Assembly (NCBI GenBank): GCA_946415365.1
Contig: CAMKSE010000006.1
Location: 62,001 to 126,000, forward strand
DNA from: an uncultured Prevotellaceae bacterium
GTDB lineage: Bacteria; Bacteroidota; Bacteroidia; Bacteroidales; Bacteroidaceae
Length of the DNA stretch: 64,000 nt
Reading direction: 5' to 3'
Within the stretch, counting starts at the first letter, position 1. The number at the start of each line of letters is the position of its first letter. The notes beneath the pieces are model-generated. The model searched no databases. It saw only the letters and a list, made by a program, of their open reading frames with translations, and was not told the origin of the DNA. This document shows positions 8,579 to 16,919 of the stretch, one piece after another. The position numbers were made by a program, and so were the translations under genes.

Positions 8579-9517
8579 TTATAATGTGTGAATCTTGAAC
8601 AGCAGGGCGTTTTGCAGCACCAACGGACGATTATGGGTGAAGAAGACAACGCCGTCGACGGTGGTCTTGACATCGCAGAGTATCATGCCGTTGTAGGGGT
8701 CGATGATGTTGGCCAGAGTCTCGCCTGCCACAACCCTCTTGTTAGTGGAGACAAGACGGCGGAAGATGCCTGCATGACGGGCTTTGACATGCTGAAGTGT
8801 GGACTCATCTATCACGATGCTCTCGTAGGCCGTGCGCAGTGGGCGGGGACTGATGATGGCGGTGCGCTGCATCATGCGCAGGATGGCATCGATGGTCTCG
8901 TCGCAACTGTCAAAGTCTATACGGTCTGTGTGACCAGCATAGATAGAGAAAGCCTTGGTGTTCCACAGTTGCCAGTTGTAGTTGAGCAGTGTGGTGTCGA
9001 AGGGACGGGGCTGGTAGGTGGTGACGTATCGCATGCCGAAGAGGCGGGCGGTCTCAACGTCCTCATAGCCCGTCGTTAGCATCCGTACATGGGGAACGAA
9101 GTCGCCCGGCACGTAGTAACTGGCCAGTTGGATGCCGTATTTATAGCCGTTGAGTGCGGCGAAGATGGCGGCGGCGATGCGCTGGGTGGTCTCCCCTTGG
9201 TCGTAGCCGGGGAACATGCGGTTGATGTCGGTGGAGTCCATAGCCCAGAAGCGTCGGCTGACGTTCATAGAGAAGGGGTTGCATGAGGGTATGACGAGAA
9301 TGCTGTTGCCTTCAGTGATGCCTCCCCGCTGTTCGATGAGATGCAGGCGATTGACCAGTTGCGAACAGATGTACTGCTGCTGCACCTCGTCGCCGCGCAT
9401 GGCTCCTACGATGGCGAGTGTCTTCTCGCCGTTGCCAAAGTGATAGCCCGTGATGCGGAAGTTGTCGCGGCAGGGCGATGTCATCTCAAATATCGTTTCT
9501 TTTCTCATAATCTTCAA
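8579..9517 (-). CDS. M14-type (succinylglutamate desuccinylase/aspartoacylase) protein lacking zinc ligands
   Basis: Protein of 312 residues with the overall layout of its neighbour's M14 aspartoacylase-like family, including a C-terminal beta domain (VKARHAGIFRRLVSTNKRVVAGETLANI). The zinc motif, HGDE in the paralogue, reads MRGDE here, so the first His is Arg. The region matching IDIHSSNLYL reads YGIQLASYYV, so the second His is also gone. It is therefore probably not a metallohydrolase; it may be a regulatory or binding partner of the next gene. It overlaps that gene by four bases (ATGA), indicating translational coupling in the ATP-grasp cluster. Confidence 0.75.
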   Translation of the reverse strand: MKIMRKETIFEMTSPCRDNFRITGYHFGNGEKTLAIVGAMRGDEVQQQYICSQLVNRLHLIEQRGGITEGNSILVIPSCNPFSMNVSRRFWAMDSTDINRMFPGYDQGETTQRIAAAIFAALNGYKYGIQLASYYVPGDFVPHVRMLTTGYEDVETARLFGMRYVTTYQPRPFDTTLLNYNWQLWNTKAFSIYAGHTDRIDFDSCDETIDAILRMMQRTAIISPRPLRTAYESIVIDESTLQHVKARHAGIFRRLVSTNKRVVAGETLANIIDPYNGMILCDVKTTVDGVVFFTHNRPLVLQNALLFKIHTL

Positions 9518-10440
9518 CTGTTATAGATTCTCGCCATCAGTGAGCCTTCGTAGACGATGGGGTAAGCACGGATGGTAAATAGATAGCCGTCGACAGGTGA
9601 GGTGACGGTGCTGAGCACGATGCCACGCAACGGATCGACGATTTGCCCGATGACTTGTCCCCGCGACACATTGATGCCGCATTTCAGTTCGGTGAGGAAT
9701 ACCCCGGAGGTCTCCGCGTTGAGGAAGGTGACGTGGTCGCCCTTGCAGATGATGGGCTTAGGCAATGCAGTATCGTCGGCCTCACGCCACATGCCCATAG
9801 TCTGCATCAGGTGGAGTATACCCGTCACGAGCCGTCGGCACATCTTGTGGTTGATGCGCTGTCCGACGCCCATCTCCACTACCAGACAGGGGGTGCTGGT
9901 GGCATTGAGGGAATGGGCGAGTGTGGCTTCGAGTACGGTAGCGGCATCGTGTACCCAGACGAAATCCATGCCTAAACGCTCGGCGAAGGGCACAAGCCAC
10001 TCGGCATCCTGCACGTTGATGCGCACCTGAGGCGTCTCGCGCAAGTAGAGGTTGCTGGAATGGATGTCTATCACCATATCGGCTCCCTTGATGTCCTCCA
10101 CGATAGCGTGAGCCGTCTGCTCGGCCATTGTGCCGTTAGGATCACCTGGGAAGATTCGGTTCATATCGAGGTCGAAGTTGGGAATTCCTCGTTGTATGGT
10201 GTCGATGCCCAGCGGGTTGAGGGCCGGGTAGATTTCGAGCGTGCCGTCGAGGGCTTCGATATATTCGCTGGCGATGCGTGCCAGTTCGTAGCACACCATC
10301 TGCCCTTCCAATTCATCACCGTGCGTACCTGTGACGACACAGAAGCGTAGTCCGTCTTTCCGGCCATGCTGAATGACATTCTTGCGGATGCGGAATTGCT
10401 CGTCGATGGGAAGTTCTGTAGAAACTATTGTCTTGATCAT
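9514..10440 (-). CDS. M14-family succinylglutamate desuccinylase/aspartoacylase-like hydrolase
   Basis: Zinc-dependent amide hydrolase of 308 residues. VVTGTHGDELEGQ near residue 40 carries the HxxE zinc pair and IDIHSSNLYLRE near residue 130 the third zinc ligand; VVEMGVGQRI contains the expected acidic residue. The C-terminal beta domain (KCGINVSRGQVIGQIVDPLRG) resembles aspartoacylase. It overlaps the transglutaminase gene before it and the pseudoenzyme paralogue after it, each by four bases. In related amidoligase clusters such hydrolases are thought to trim or remove amide-linked groups made by the ATP-grasp enzyme; the substrate is unknown. Confidence 0.85.
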   Translation of the reverse strand: MIKTIVSTELPIDEQFRIRKNVIQHGRKDGLRFCVVTGTHGDELEGQMVCYELARIASEYIEALDGTLEIYPALNPLGIDTIQRGIPNFDLDMNRIFPGDPNGTMAEQTAHAIVEDIKGADMVIDIHSSNLYLRETPQVRINVQDAEWLVPFAERLGMDFVWVHDAATVLEATLAHSLNATSTPCLVVEMGVGQRINHKMCRRLVTGILHLMQTMGMWREADDTALPKPIICKGDHVTFLNAETSGVFLTELKCGINVSRGQVIGQIVDPLRGIVLSTVTSPVDGYLFTIRAYPIVYEGSLMARIYNS

Positions 10441-11192
10441 ATCTCGTGTAATGTAACGTGAATGGTGGTTTGCTGCTGTGCCTGACCTGTGTACATGCCC
10501 CGACTAACGGAGCAGTCGTGGGCATCTCGTCCGTGGGCCAGTTTGACATAGCCGTCACTGATGCGGCAGTTGTGGGTGGGGTCGAAACCCAGCCAGTTGT
10601 AGCCGTCGAAAATCTCTACCCAGGCATGAGTTTCCCCCTCGCCCACAAGGAATCCGTTGACGTAGCGGGCGGGGATGCCTTGCCGTCGGCAGAGGGCTAT
10701 CATGAGGTGGGCAAAGTCTTGGCATACGCCCTGACGCGACTGCATAACCTCTGTCGCCGTGGTCTCTATCGTGGTGGCTTGTGGTTGATACTCGATGTTC
10801 TCATTGAGCCATTGGCAGATATCGTAGGCGGCCTGAATGGAATTGGTGCCGACATCGGGAATGCCTTCGCTAAGGGTAGTAAGCGGCGTGGACTGACGAT
10901 AGAGAAACAGGTTCTCGCCGCGGTACTTGACCAGATAGGTGTCGGTAGCCACGATGCCTGTGCTGACGTAGGCAAATACGGAGTGGGGCTCGGTGGCCCC
11001 GCCGAAGAGGATGCGGTTGTAGAAAGCATCGCTGCCAGCCTGTAACCAATAATTGGGCGACACGACCAGATGCTCCTGTTCTACCGTCTGACAGGCATTG
11101 CTGGCAGGCTGGCATCTCAACAAGACCGCATGGCTTGGCACCGACTCCGAGAACTCGACGACGGTCTGGTAATTGTACAAATATCTTTTCAC
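10437..11192 (-). CDS. transglutaminase-like protease
   Basis: Cysteine-peptidase-fold protein of 251 residues (COG1305 type). The catalytic triad is visible: Cys in RQGVCQDFAHLMIALCR (about 150), His in GETHAWVEIFDG (about 190) and Asp in GFDPTHN (about 207). An N-terminal beta region precedes it, as in bacterial transglutaminase N-domains. No signal peptide is apparent, so it is probably cytosolic. It lies between alpha-E and M14 genes with four-base overlaps on both sides. The trio of ATP-grasp, alpha-E and transglutaminase is a known conserved association. Confidence 0.92.
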   Translation of the reverse strand: MKRYLYNYQTVVEFSESVPSHAVLLRCQPASNACQTVEQEHLVVSPNYWLQAGSDAFYNRILFGGATEPHSVFAYVSTGIVATDTYLVKYRGENLFLYRQSTPLTTLSEGIPDVGTNSIQAAYDICQWLNENIEYQPQATTIETTATEVMQSRQGVCQDFAHLMIALCRRQGIPARYVNGFLVGEGETHAWVEIFDGYNWLGFDPTHNCRISDGYVKLAHGRDAHDCSVSRGMYTGQAQQQTTIHVTLHEI

Positions 11193-11887
11193 ACCTTCAC
11201 TAATTGGTTGATTAACTCTAGTAACTTATTCTTGTACTCCACATCATTGAGATTGAAACGCTCCTCAATAATGAGGCTGTTGAGTTCTCCCTCAATGTCT
11301 TCGTCAATGATATTCGGCATCTGCTTGCAATAGCGTTTCAGCGAGTCGTAGGCCAATGCCACACGCTCATAACTATAGTCAAATCGAAGTAGCATGTCCA
11401 TATTCTCGACATTTCGTCCTATAGACATAATGTAGAGTGCCTTGTGGTTCTGCAACCGCTGTTGTGCCGAGCCCCAAAATGCCAGCGACCAGTCGATGAC
11501 AGGCTGCAGACAGATGACATTTTTTTCCTGCTTCTTACGACATTCTTTCAAGAGTGCCAGACTCATTTCCAGATAACTGAGTGTCTCCGACAGAATATCC
11601 TCACGAAGGAGAATGGCATTGTCCATAGCCTTCGTCTGAGCAGCCATCACAGTAGAGGGATTGGTGTCGTCATACATGATACCAAATGTAAACTCCTCTA
11701 TGGTTTGATAGGCTCCTGTCGTATCCAGCTTCTGCCAGATGGGCCAGTAATCTTCCAACTCTCCGTCAATCATCTTGTCATGACACTTTCGCAAGAGGTG
11801 CAGGGTGATATACACCCGCTCCTCGTATCTTCCCAGCCAAAAAAGGCTGTTGGCCTTTACAGCCGAAATAATCGTGTTCTTTACCAT
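11189..11887 (-). CDS. alpha-E domain protein
   Basis: All-helical protein of 232 residues (COG2307 type). It begins with the family signature SLFWLGRYEERVYITLHLLRKC and has a second conserved patch near GRNVENMDMLLRF. Alpha-E proteins almost always accompany circularly permuted ATP-grasp enzymes and transglutaminases; their biochemical role is not established. It overlaps the transglutaminase gene by four bases and is 76 bases from the ATP-grasp gene. Confidence 0.92.
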   Translation of the reverse strand: MVKNTIISAVKANSLFWLGRYEERVYITLHLLRKCHDKMIDGELEDYWPIWQKLDTTGAYQTIEEFTFGIMYDDTNPSTVMAAQTKAMDNAILLREDILSETLSYLEMSLALLKECRKKQEKNVICLQPVIDWSLAFWGSAQQRLQNHKALYIMSIGRNVENMDMLLRFDYSYERVALAYDSLKRYCKQMPNIIDEDIEGELNSLIIEERFNLNDVEYKNKLLELINQLVKV

Positions 11888-11963
11888 AGTTCAAATTTTT
11901 TTTAACCTAAAACTTTTTATTATCCTGATCTTTTTACCATAAGAAACTAAACCTATTACTATT

Positions 11964-13292
11964 TTACTCTTCCATGACCCATGTATCCTTGAATCCTCCG
12001 CCTTGAGAAGAATTCACCACAAAGGAATCTGGATTTCGCGAGAAGCGTGTCAGTCCACTCGACCATACTTTTGTCTCTTTACCGCTAACCACGAAGGCCC
12101 TGAGATCGGCCTTGCGTTCCACCATCTTGTCATCCTCCAGAATCTCAAGGTCCTTAAAATCAATGACCTCTTGTGCAATCCAGCGTCTCGGCTGGTTGAT
12201 AATAAGGGCTTTCAACTCTTCCAGCTTCTCTTTTGACAAATCCTTGCCAAAAACTACGCCATACCCGCCAGCCTCGCTGACATCCTTGATAACCAGACTC
12301 TGTATATTCGCCAATACATAGTCGTAATCTTTCTTGAAGTATGGCAGATAAGTGGGGGCATTTTGCAGAATAGGCTTCTCGCCTAAATAATATTCCACCA
12401 TCTTCGGTACGAAGTAGTAGATGCCCTTGTCATCGGCCACACCATTGCCTATGGCATTGATAAGCGCTACATTTCCAGCCTTGTATGCCTGCATCACATT
12501 CGGAATGCCCAATAATGAGGAGGCTTCGAATAGTAGCGGATCCATGTATTCGTCACTCACACGGCGGTAGATGCTGCCTACACGGGTCTTTTCTTTGTAG
12601 ATGCCTGCATAATAGACCTTGTTGTCCTCTACGAAGAGGTCGCCTGGATATGCCAGCGTAGCACCTGTTTTCTCAGCAAAATAGCTGTGTTCAAAGTAGG
12701 CAGAGTTGTAGCGGCCTGGTGTTAGGATCACAGAGATACCCCTGCCGTTGTTCATCTCCTCCATCATCGTAGCGAGTATTTTTGAATAATTGCGGTTTTC
12801 TGCCACAGCATTCTGAGTGAAAGTCTGAGGCGAAACCTTACGGGTAATCTCTCGGGCTATCATCGGATAACTGGCACCAGAGGGTATTCGTAGGTTATCC
12901 TCCAGCACATACCATTGGCCGTCTTTGCCTTCCACGAGGTCGATACCTGCAATGTGAGCATAGACTTCACCTGTAGGGTTGATGCCTTCGCACTCTGGCA
13001 GATATCCTTTTGAGGAGTACACAAATTCCTCTGGAACAATGCCGTCTTTAATGATGCGCTTATCGTGATACACATCCCATAGAAACTTATTCAACGCTGT
13101 GACGCGTTGTCTGAGTCCCTTTTCCAGGTATGACCAGTCACTATTGGAAATGATTCGAGGTATTGAGTCAAAAGGGAACAACTGCTCATTAAATATACCA
13201 TTTTTGTATACCCCGAATCTTACCCCAAATCTTTCCATCCATTTGTTAACAGTTTCACGGCTGTCAATCAATTCGTTAATCCTGATGTTCAT
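11964..13292 (-). CDS. circularly permuted ATP-grasp type 2 amidoligase
   Basis: ATP-grasp ligase of 442 residues (COG2308 type), likely forming a peptide-like amide bond. Typical elements are NLRIPSGASYPMIARE, ILTPGRYNSAYFEH, AGNVALINAIGNGVADDKG with YYFVPKMVEYYLGE, and a C-terminal SSQGGGFKDTWV. It heads the operon with alpha-E, transglutaminase and two M14 proteins, a context described for amidoligase systems that make small peptide tags or metabolites. A promoter core lies at 13337. The peptide made is unknown, and no obvious small substrate peptide gene was seen nearby. Confidence 0.92.
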   Translation of the reverse strand: MNIRINELIDSRETVNKWMERFGVRFGVYKNGIFNEQLFPFDSIPRIISNSDWSYLEKGLRQRVTALNKFLWDVYHDKRIIKDGIVPEEFVYSSKGYLPECEGINPTGEVYAHIAGIDLVEGKDGQWYVLEDNLRIPSGASYPMIAREITRKVSPQTFTQNAVAENRNYSKILATMMEEMNNGRGISVILTPGRYNSAYFEHSYFAEKTGATLAYPGDLFVEDNKVYYAGIYKEKTRVGSIYRRVSDEYMDPLLFEASSLLGIPNVMQAYKAGNVALINAIGNGVADDKGIYYFVPKMVEYYLGEKPILQNAPTYLPYFKKDYDYVLANIQSLVIKDVSEAGGYGVVFGKDLSKEKLEELKALIINQPRRWIAQEVIDFKDLEILEDDKMVERKADLRAFVVSGKETKVWSSGLTRFSRNPDSFVVNSSQGGGFKDTWVMEE

Positions 13293-13336
13293 AATAACAA
13301 TGTGTTTGTGTTTACTACTAATCTATTACCACGGTG

Positions 13337-13344
13337 CAAAGGTA
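13337..13344 (-). promoter_or_regulatory. promoter -7 element for ATP-grasp operon
   Basis: TACCTTTG on the minus strand, 45 bases before the ATP-grasp ATG; a TTGA lies 18 bases further upstream as a possible -33. The remaining stretch to the terminator at 13522 is AT-rich with no gene seen. Confidence 0.7.
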
Positions 13345-13521
13345 ACTCATTTTGGATAAAATCAAGAAACATATTATCAAAATGTCTTATAATTAACAAT
13401 AATTAATAGCAAAGTGAAATAAAATTGATTTATATCATTACATAATGATAGAAAATATTCATGTTTTCTTTCAATATGAAAGATCAATAAACGGATGATA
13501 GTCTTATTTATAAAGCATATT

Positions 13522-13557
13522 AAGAAAAGGAGCAACATCCGCTGTGGATGCTGCTCC
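13522..13557 (-). terminator. rho-independent terminator of the Hsp20 gene
   Basis: Minus-strand hairpin with arms GGAGCAGCATCC and GGATGTTGCTCC around a 5-base loop (one G-U pair), followed by TTTTCTTAA. Confidence 0.9.
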
Positions 13558-13585
13558 CTGCTGTTTTATTCAAGATAGCCCTACA

Positions 13586-14011
13586 TTACGAGACCTCAAT
13601 GGCCTTGGTGACCTTCTCCTTCGGTTCGGTCTTCGGCATGGTGATGGTCAGGATGCCGTCCTCGACCTTGGCAGAAATCTGGTCTTTCACCACATCGTCT
13701 GGCAGCACGTAGTTCTGCTCATAGTTCGAGTAACTGAACTCACGGCGCAGGTAGTGGCGATGACTGTCCTCATGCTTGTGTTCCTGTTTGTTCTCAATGG
13801 CGATGGTGAGGTTGCCCTCGTCATTGATGGCTACGCGGCAATATTCTTTCTTGATGCCTGGAGCTGCAAGTTCCATCGTGTAGGCCTTCTCACTCTCCTT
13901 GACATTGACTGCGGGTGCTGTACTGTTGGCACGAGGCATAAAATCAGTGTTAAAGAAATCATCAAACATTGTTGGGAACCAACCATTGCTTTTCATTAAT
14001 CCGTTCAACAT
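13586..14011 (-). CDS. Hsp20/alpha-crystallin family small heat-shock protein
   Basis: ATP-independent holdase chaperone of about 141 residues. The alpha-crystallin domain runs from PAVNVKESEKAYTMELAAPG to the C-terminus, with FSYSNYEQNYVLPDDV and AKVEDGILTITMPK matching the conserved strands; the terminal segment is short. The first in-frame start is a TTG at 14017, but ATG at 14011 is preceded at eight bases by a perfect AGGAGG (14020-14025). That is unusual in Bacteroidetes, which seldom rely on strong Shine-Dalgarno sites, and suggests high translation under stress. The gene is monocistronic with a strong terminator and a structured upstream region. Confidence 0.95.
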   Translation of the reverse strand: MLNGLMKSNGWFPTMFDDFFNTDFMPRANSTAPAVNVKESEKAYTMELAAPGIKKEYCRVAINDEGNLTIAIENKQEHKHEDSHRHYLRREFSYSNYEQNYVLPDDVVKDQISAKVEDGILTITMPKTEPKEKVTKAIEVS

Positions 14012-14123
14012 AATCAATACCTCCTAATTATACTTTTAAATTTGACATTTTGTTACTTGATTGCCTCTGCTTTCGCTTCAGCTTTCACTAACAGATAAGC
14101 AAAGTACATGCCTATGGAAAGAA

Positions 14124-14217
14124 TCCGTGCCAGAATGACAATCGCTGAAGTCAAACTGGCACGGAATTTAAACTCGCTTAAACTATACTGACAATTTATT
14201 AAACTCGTTTAAACTAT
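14124..14217 (-). promoter_or_regulatory. structured control region upstream of the Hsp20 gene
   Basis: Two features are seen. An inverted repeat TCCGTGCCAG/CTGGCACGGA (14124-14133 and 14156-14165) has a TGGCAC box on each strand that resembles a sigma-54 -24 element, although the -12 GC is not properly spaced. Further upstream are four TTAAACT sites at 14168, 14178, 14199 and 14209, on the same helical face (steps of 10, 21 and 10). The rest of 14018-14316 holds no gene I could see. Confidence 0.5.
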
Positions 14218-14316
14218 GACGGCTAAACCACTTCTTTTCCAAATGGAGAGAGAGCCAGTTTTGTATGGGAACCAAAAGGCCAGAGAATGTTTCCTAACGT
14301 CTTCATTGACAAACGT

Positions 14317-15546
14317 TCAAAGTGTGAAATTACCAGATATATGAAGCATGGAGAGGAAATAAACCATGCCTACATAGTAGCGCCATTTTCCTGTTGGTGG
14401 CTGGACATCCCAGAGTCGCTGCACATATTCGCGGGCCAAGGCGCGGTCTTCTTCATTGTCGCTGTCAGCCAATGCAAATGCTCCCACGGCATTAGCTCCG
14501 GCCATTCCCTCTGTATAGTTACCAGTGGGCTCCGTTCCATCGAGATTGAATTGTCCGCCTTTGAATCCCTCTTTCTTGAAGAACTGGAGCAGCCGCCGCA
14601 TCATCGTGCGCTGGCTATCTCTGGCCTTGCCCGTGAGATAATAGTCCATACCGACGTTCATCGGGCATCGGATGGCATCATATTGGTAGCGGTCTGTATG
14701 ATAGTCGAAGTTAGGACGGCGATAGGGTTTTCCGTCGAAAAGGCAGTAGTCAGGATAAAGCCCGGTCTTAGTGTCCTGTGAGGCCTCCAACAGCCAACGA
14801 GCCTTCTCTGCAGCCTCGCGCCAGAAGTCGTTTTTCGCATCGGCCTTCTCTGCCCAAAGGTCGAGAAAGGCAGGCAGACAATAAGACGGATCGCTGTACC
14901 AATGCACCTCCTCATTAGGCACGAAGGTGACAAGGCGGGTGGAATCGTCAAAGAGGTTGTAGATACCCGTTTTCTTGCCGTCCTTCGATGTTACTTTGTG
15001 AAGAATCTCGTTTGCTTCGGCTGCATACTGTGGCTCACCCCATTTCTTGGCTGCGAGGAAGAGCGCTGTGACAAAATAGATCTCTCCATCGGAGGCATTG
15101 CTCTGTCCGATCTGTGTTCCATCGAGTGCGCATTGCCAGCAGAAGTAGCCATCCCATGGGCTGTCTGCAGGGTATGCCATGTAGGTCTTGGCCCATCGCC
15201 AGAGTTTGTAGAACACCTCACGCTTGTCGAGTTGCAGACTGATCATCATGCCATACGACATACCTTCTGTGCGGACATCATTACTGCCGGTATCTACGAT
15301 GACGCCCATCGAGTCACCCACCTCGTAATAGACGCATTTCTCGCCGTCGGCATCATACTTGCTGATGTCGCCAGGAGTGAAGAAGTGCGTCCATATACTG
15401 TCGATACGTGCCTGCACCTCTGCCTCGCTCTTGCCAAGGAGTGTCGAAAAGAGGTTGTTTGGATTAGCAGGTTCTGCCTGCTGTTTCTGCTGGCATGAAC
15501 TTACCGTAAATACCATTGCTACCAGACCAATTAATAATTCCTTCAT
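14317..15546 (-). CDS. GH8 lipoprotein, probably reducing-end exo-oligoxylanase
   Basis: Glycoside hydrolase family 8 enzyme of 409 residues. The N-terminal signal ends in VSSC, so Cys18 is a lipobox and the enzyme is membrane-anchored. Catalytic motifs are TEGMSYGMM (general acid Glu) and SDGEIYF, with DRYQYDAIRCPMN in the second half. The absence of other domains and the length fit the Rex-type enzymes that release xylose from the reducing end of xylo-oligosaccharides, but cellulase or chitosanase activity is not excluded. It is the last gene of a leftward block beginning at the flavin reductase. No susC/susD pair is adjacent. Confidence 0.88.
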   Translation of the reverse strand: MKELLIGLVAMVFTVSSCQQKQQAEPANPNNLFSTLLGKSEAEVQARIDSIWTHFFTPGDISKYDADGEKCVYYEVGDSMGVIVDTGSNDVRTEGMSYGMMISLQLDKREVFYKLWRWAKTYMAYPADSPWDGYFCWQCALDGTQIGQSNASDGEIYFVTALFLAAKKWGEPQYAAEANEILHKVTSKDGKKTGIYNLFDDSTRLVTFVPNEEVHWYSDPSYCLPAFLDLWAEKADAKNDFWREAAEKARWLLEASQDTKTGLYPDYCLFDGKPYRRPNFDYHTDRYQYDAIRCPMNVGMDYYLTGKARDSQRTMMRRLLQFFKKEGFKGGQFNLDGTEPTGNYTEGMAGANAVGAFALADSDNEEDRALAREYVQRLWDVQPPTGKWRYYVGMVYFLSMLHISGNFTL

Positions 15547-15555
15547 AATCTGTTA

Positions 15556-15969
15556 CTATTTTAATACCATTTGTATCCATGTGAGAATATGCCCTTGGAA
15601 AGCAGCCTCGCGATACCAGAGGAAAGCCTTGTGGTGATCCTGCTCTGTGCCGTTGCCGAGATAATAGGCTTTGACCACGTTGACCTGTGACTGCATGTCA
15701 CCCTTGTCTGCGGCTTTCATGTACCACTCAAAGGCCAGTTCCGCATTCTGCTCCACACCCTTGCCGTGATAGTAACACTCGCCGACGTTGAAGCAGCCAT
15801 AGACATCACCCTGTTCCGCAGCCTTCATATACCACTCGAAGGCCATCTCCAGATTGACCTTTACGCCAGTGCCACGCTCATAGCAGACCCCAAGGTTGTT
15901 CATCGCCTTGGTGTCGCCCTCGTAAGCCTTCTCACGATAGCCGTCAGCCTTGTTGCGTTCCTTGGGCAT
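15556..15969 (-). CDS. Sel1-repeat protein
   Basis: Protein of 137 residues made of about three Sel1-type repeats, e.g. AMNNLGVCYERGTGVKVN, CFNVGECYYHGKGVEQNA and VVKAYYLGNGTEQD, each with the A/N-x-G-x-x-Y-x-x-G-x-G-V pattern. It probably serves as a protein-binding scaffold. No signal peptide is visible. It is spaced ten bases from GH8 and seven from the acetyltransferase. Confidence 0.88.
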   Translation of the reverse strand: MPKERNKADGYREKAYEGDTKAMNNLGVCYERGTGVKVNLEMAFEWYMKAAEQGDVYGCFNVGECYYHGKGVEQNAELAFEWYMKAADKGDMQSQVNVVKAYYLGNGTEQDHHKAFLWYREAAFQGHILTWIQMVLK

Positions 15970-15976
15970 TGTACTC

Positions 15977-16537
15977 TTATTGCTTCTGATTTATCTTGCG
16001 GATAACCCGACAAGGATTGCCTACAGCCAATGAATCAGAGGGGATGTCTTTCACCACAACACTGCCTGCACCGATAATGCAGCGGTCGCCGACAGTAACA
16101 CCTGGGCAAACCGTTACACCGCCTCCCAGCCAGCAGTCTTCTCCAATGGTTATCGGAGAGCATCGCTCTACAGGTTTGCGACGTTCAACGTAGTCAATTG
16201 GATGGTTCGGAGTCAGAAACTGGCAGTTTGGGCCTACCTGAGTATTAGAACCGATAGAGATGATGCCACCGTCGAGCATCGTTCCGTTGTAGTTGATGAA
16301 GACATTCTCACCCAGTTTGATGCCATGCCCGTGGTCACAATGAAATGGCGGTGATACCGTGGATGATTCAGGAATACCGGGAATCAGATCTTCGATAGTC
16401 TCTCTGTAATCCTCATCCTCAACAGTCATGGTTTGCAGTTTTGCACATATATGCTTTGCCCTATAGTAACTTGCCAAGCATTCCTCGCTTGTAAAGTCAT
16501 AGAACTCCTCACTGCGCATCTTTTCAAATTCTGTCAT
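15977..16537 (-). CDS. maltose/galactoside O-acetyltransferase-like protein
   Basis: Left-handed beta-helix acetyltransferase of 186 residues (LacA/Maa/NodL type). The N-terminal helix pair, FHCDHGHGIKLGENVFINYN, the catalytic-His segment LTPNHPIDY and hexapeptide repeats (ITIGEDCWLGGGVTVCPGVTVG) are all in their usual order. It transfers acetyl from acetyl-CoA to a sugar hydroxyl; the acceptor is unknown. It belongs to the block with GH8. Confidence 0.92.
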   Translation of the reverse strand: MTEFEKMRSEEFYDFTSEECLASYYRAKHICAKLQTMTVEDEDYRETIEDLIPGIPESSTVSPPFHCDHGHGIKLGENVFINYNGTMLDGGIISIGSNTQVGPNCQFLTPNHPIDYVERRKPVERCSPITIGEDCWLGGGVTVCPGVTVGDRCIIGAGSVVVKDIPSDSLAVGNPCRVIRKINQKQ

Positions 16538-16558
16538 AACTATAAGCTAAATTGGAAT

Positions 16559-16897
16559 TTATCTGGCAACAACAATAGTGAACAGCACCAGATCCTCTGT
16601 CCCAGTGTTGATTATACTGTGTTCCGATCCTTTAGGGCAAATATGCAGGACGCCGGGGCGCAGTTCTTCTTCTACACCATCGCAGATGGCTCTGCCAATA
16701 CCTGACAAGATATAGTTCATATCATCGCCGGATGTCTGCCTGTGCATTCCGATGCTCCCGCCCGAATGGATTGTTGTGGGAATGATACGGTATTTTTCAT
16801 CGTTGTACATCCGCACGGTCATCAGCCCTGTTCCCCCGTTCATACCAGGGAATGCTAGTTCTTCTATCTTGTTAAAATCAATAATCATAAGTTCCAA
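16559..16897 (-). CDS. cupin-domain protein
   Basis: Single-domain cupin of 112 residues. The two cupin motifs are recognisable: HSGGSIGMHRQTSGDDMNYI (G-x5-H-x-H-type with His substitutions) and HICPKGSEHSIINTG. It is probably a small metal-dependent or sugar-binding protein of unknown role, lying in the block with the acetyltransferase and flavin reductase. Confidence 0.82.
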   Translation of the reverse strand: MELMIIDFNKIEELAFPGMNGGTGLMTVRMYNDEKYRIIPTTIHSGGSIGMHRQTSGDDMNYILSGIGRAICDGVEEELRPGVLHICPKGSEHSIINTGTEDLVLFTIVVAR

Positions 16898-16919
16898 TAA
16901 ATTCCGATTTATTTATCTA

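Noticed and set aside
10458..11045. A 195-codon plus-strand frame
   Set aside because: It is antisense to the transglutaminase gene with an intact triad.
14124..14165. CIRCE element upstream of the Hsp20 gene
   Set aside because: The arms TCCGTGCCAG/CTGGCACGGA and the 22-base gap do not match the CIRCE consensus (9-base arms, 9-base gap).
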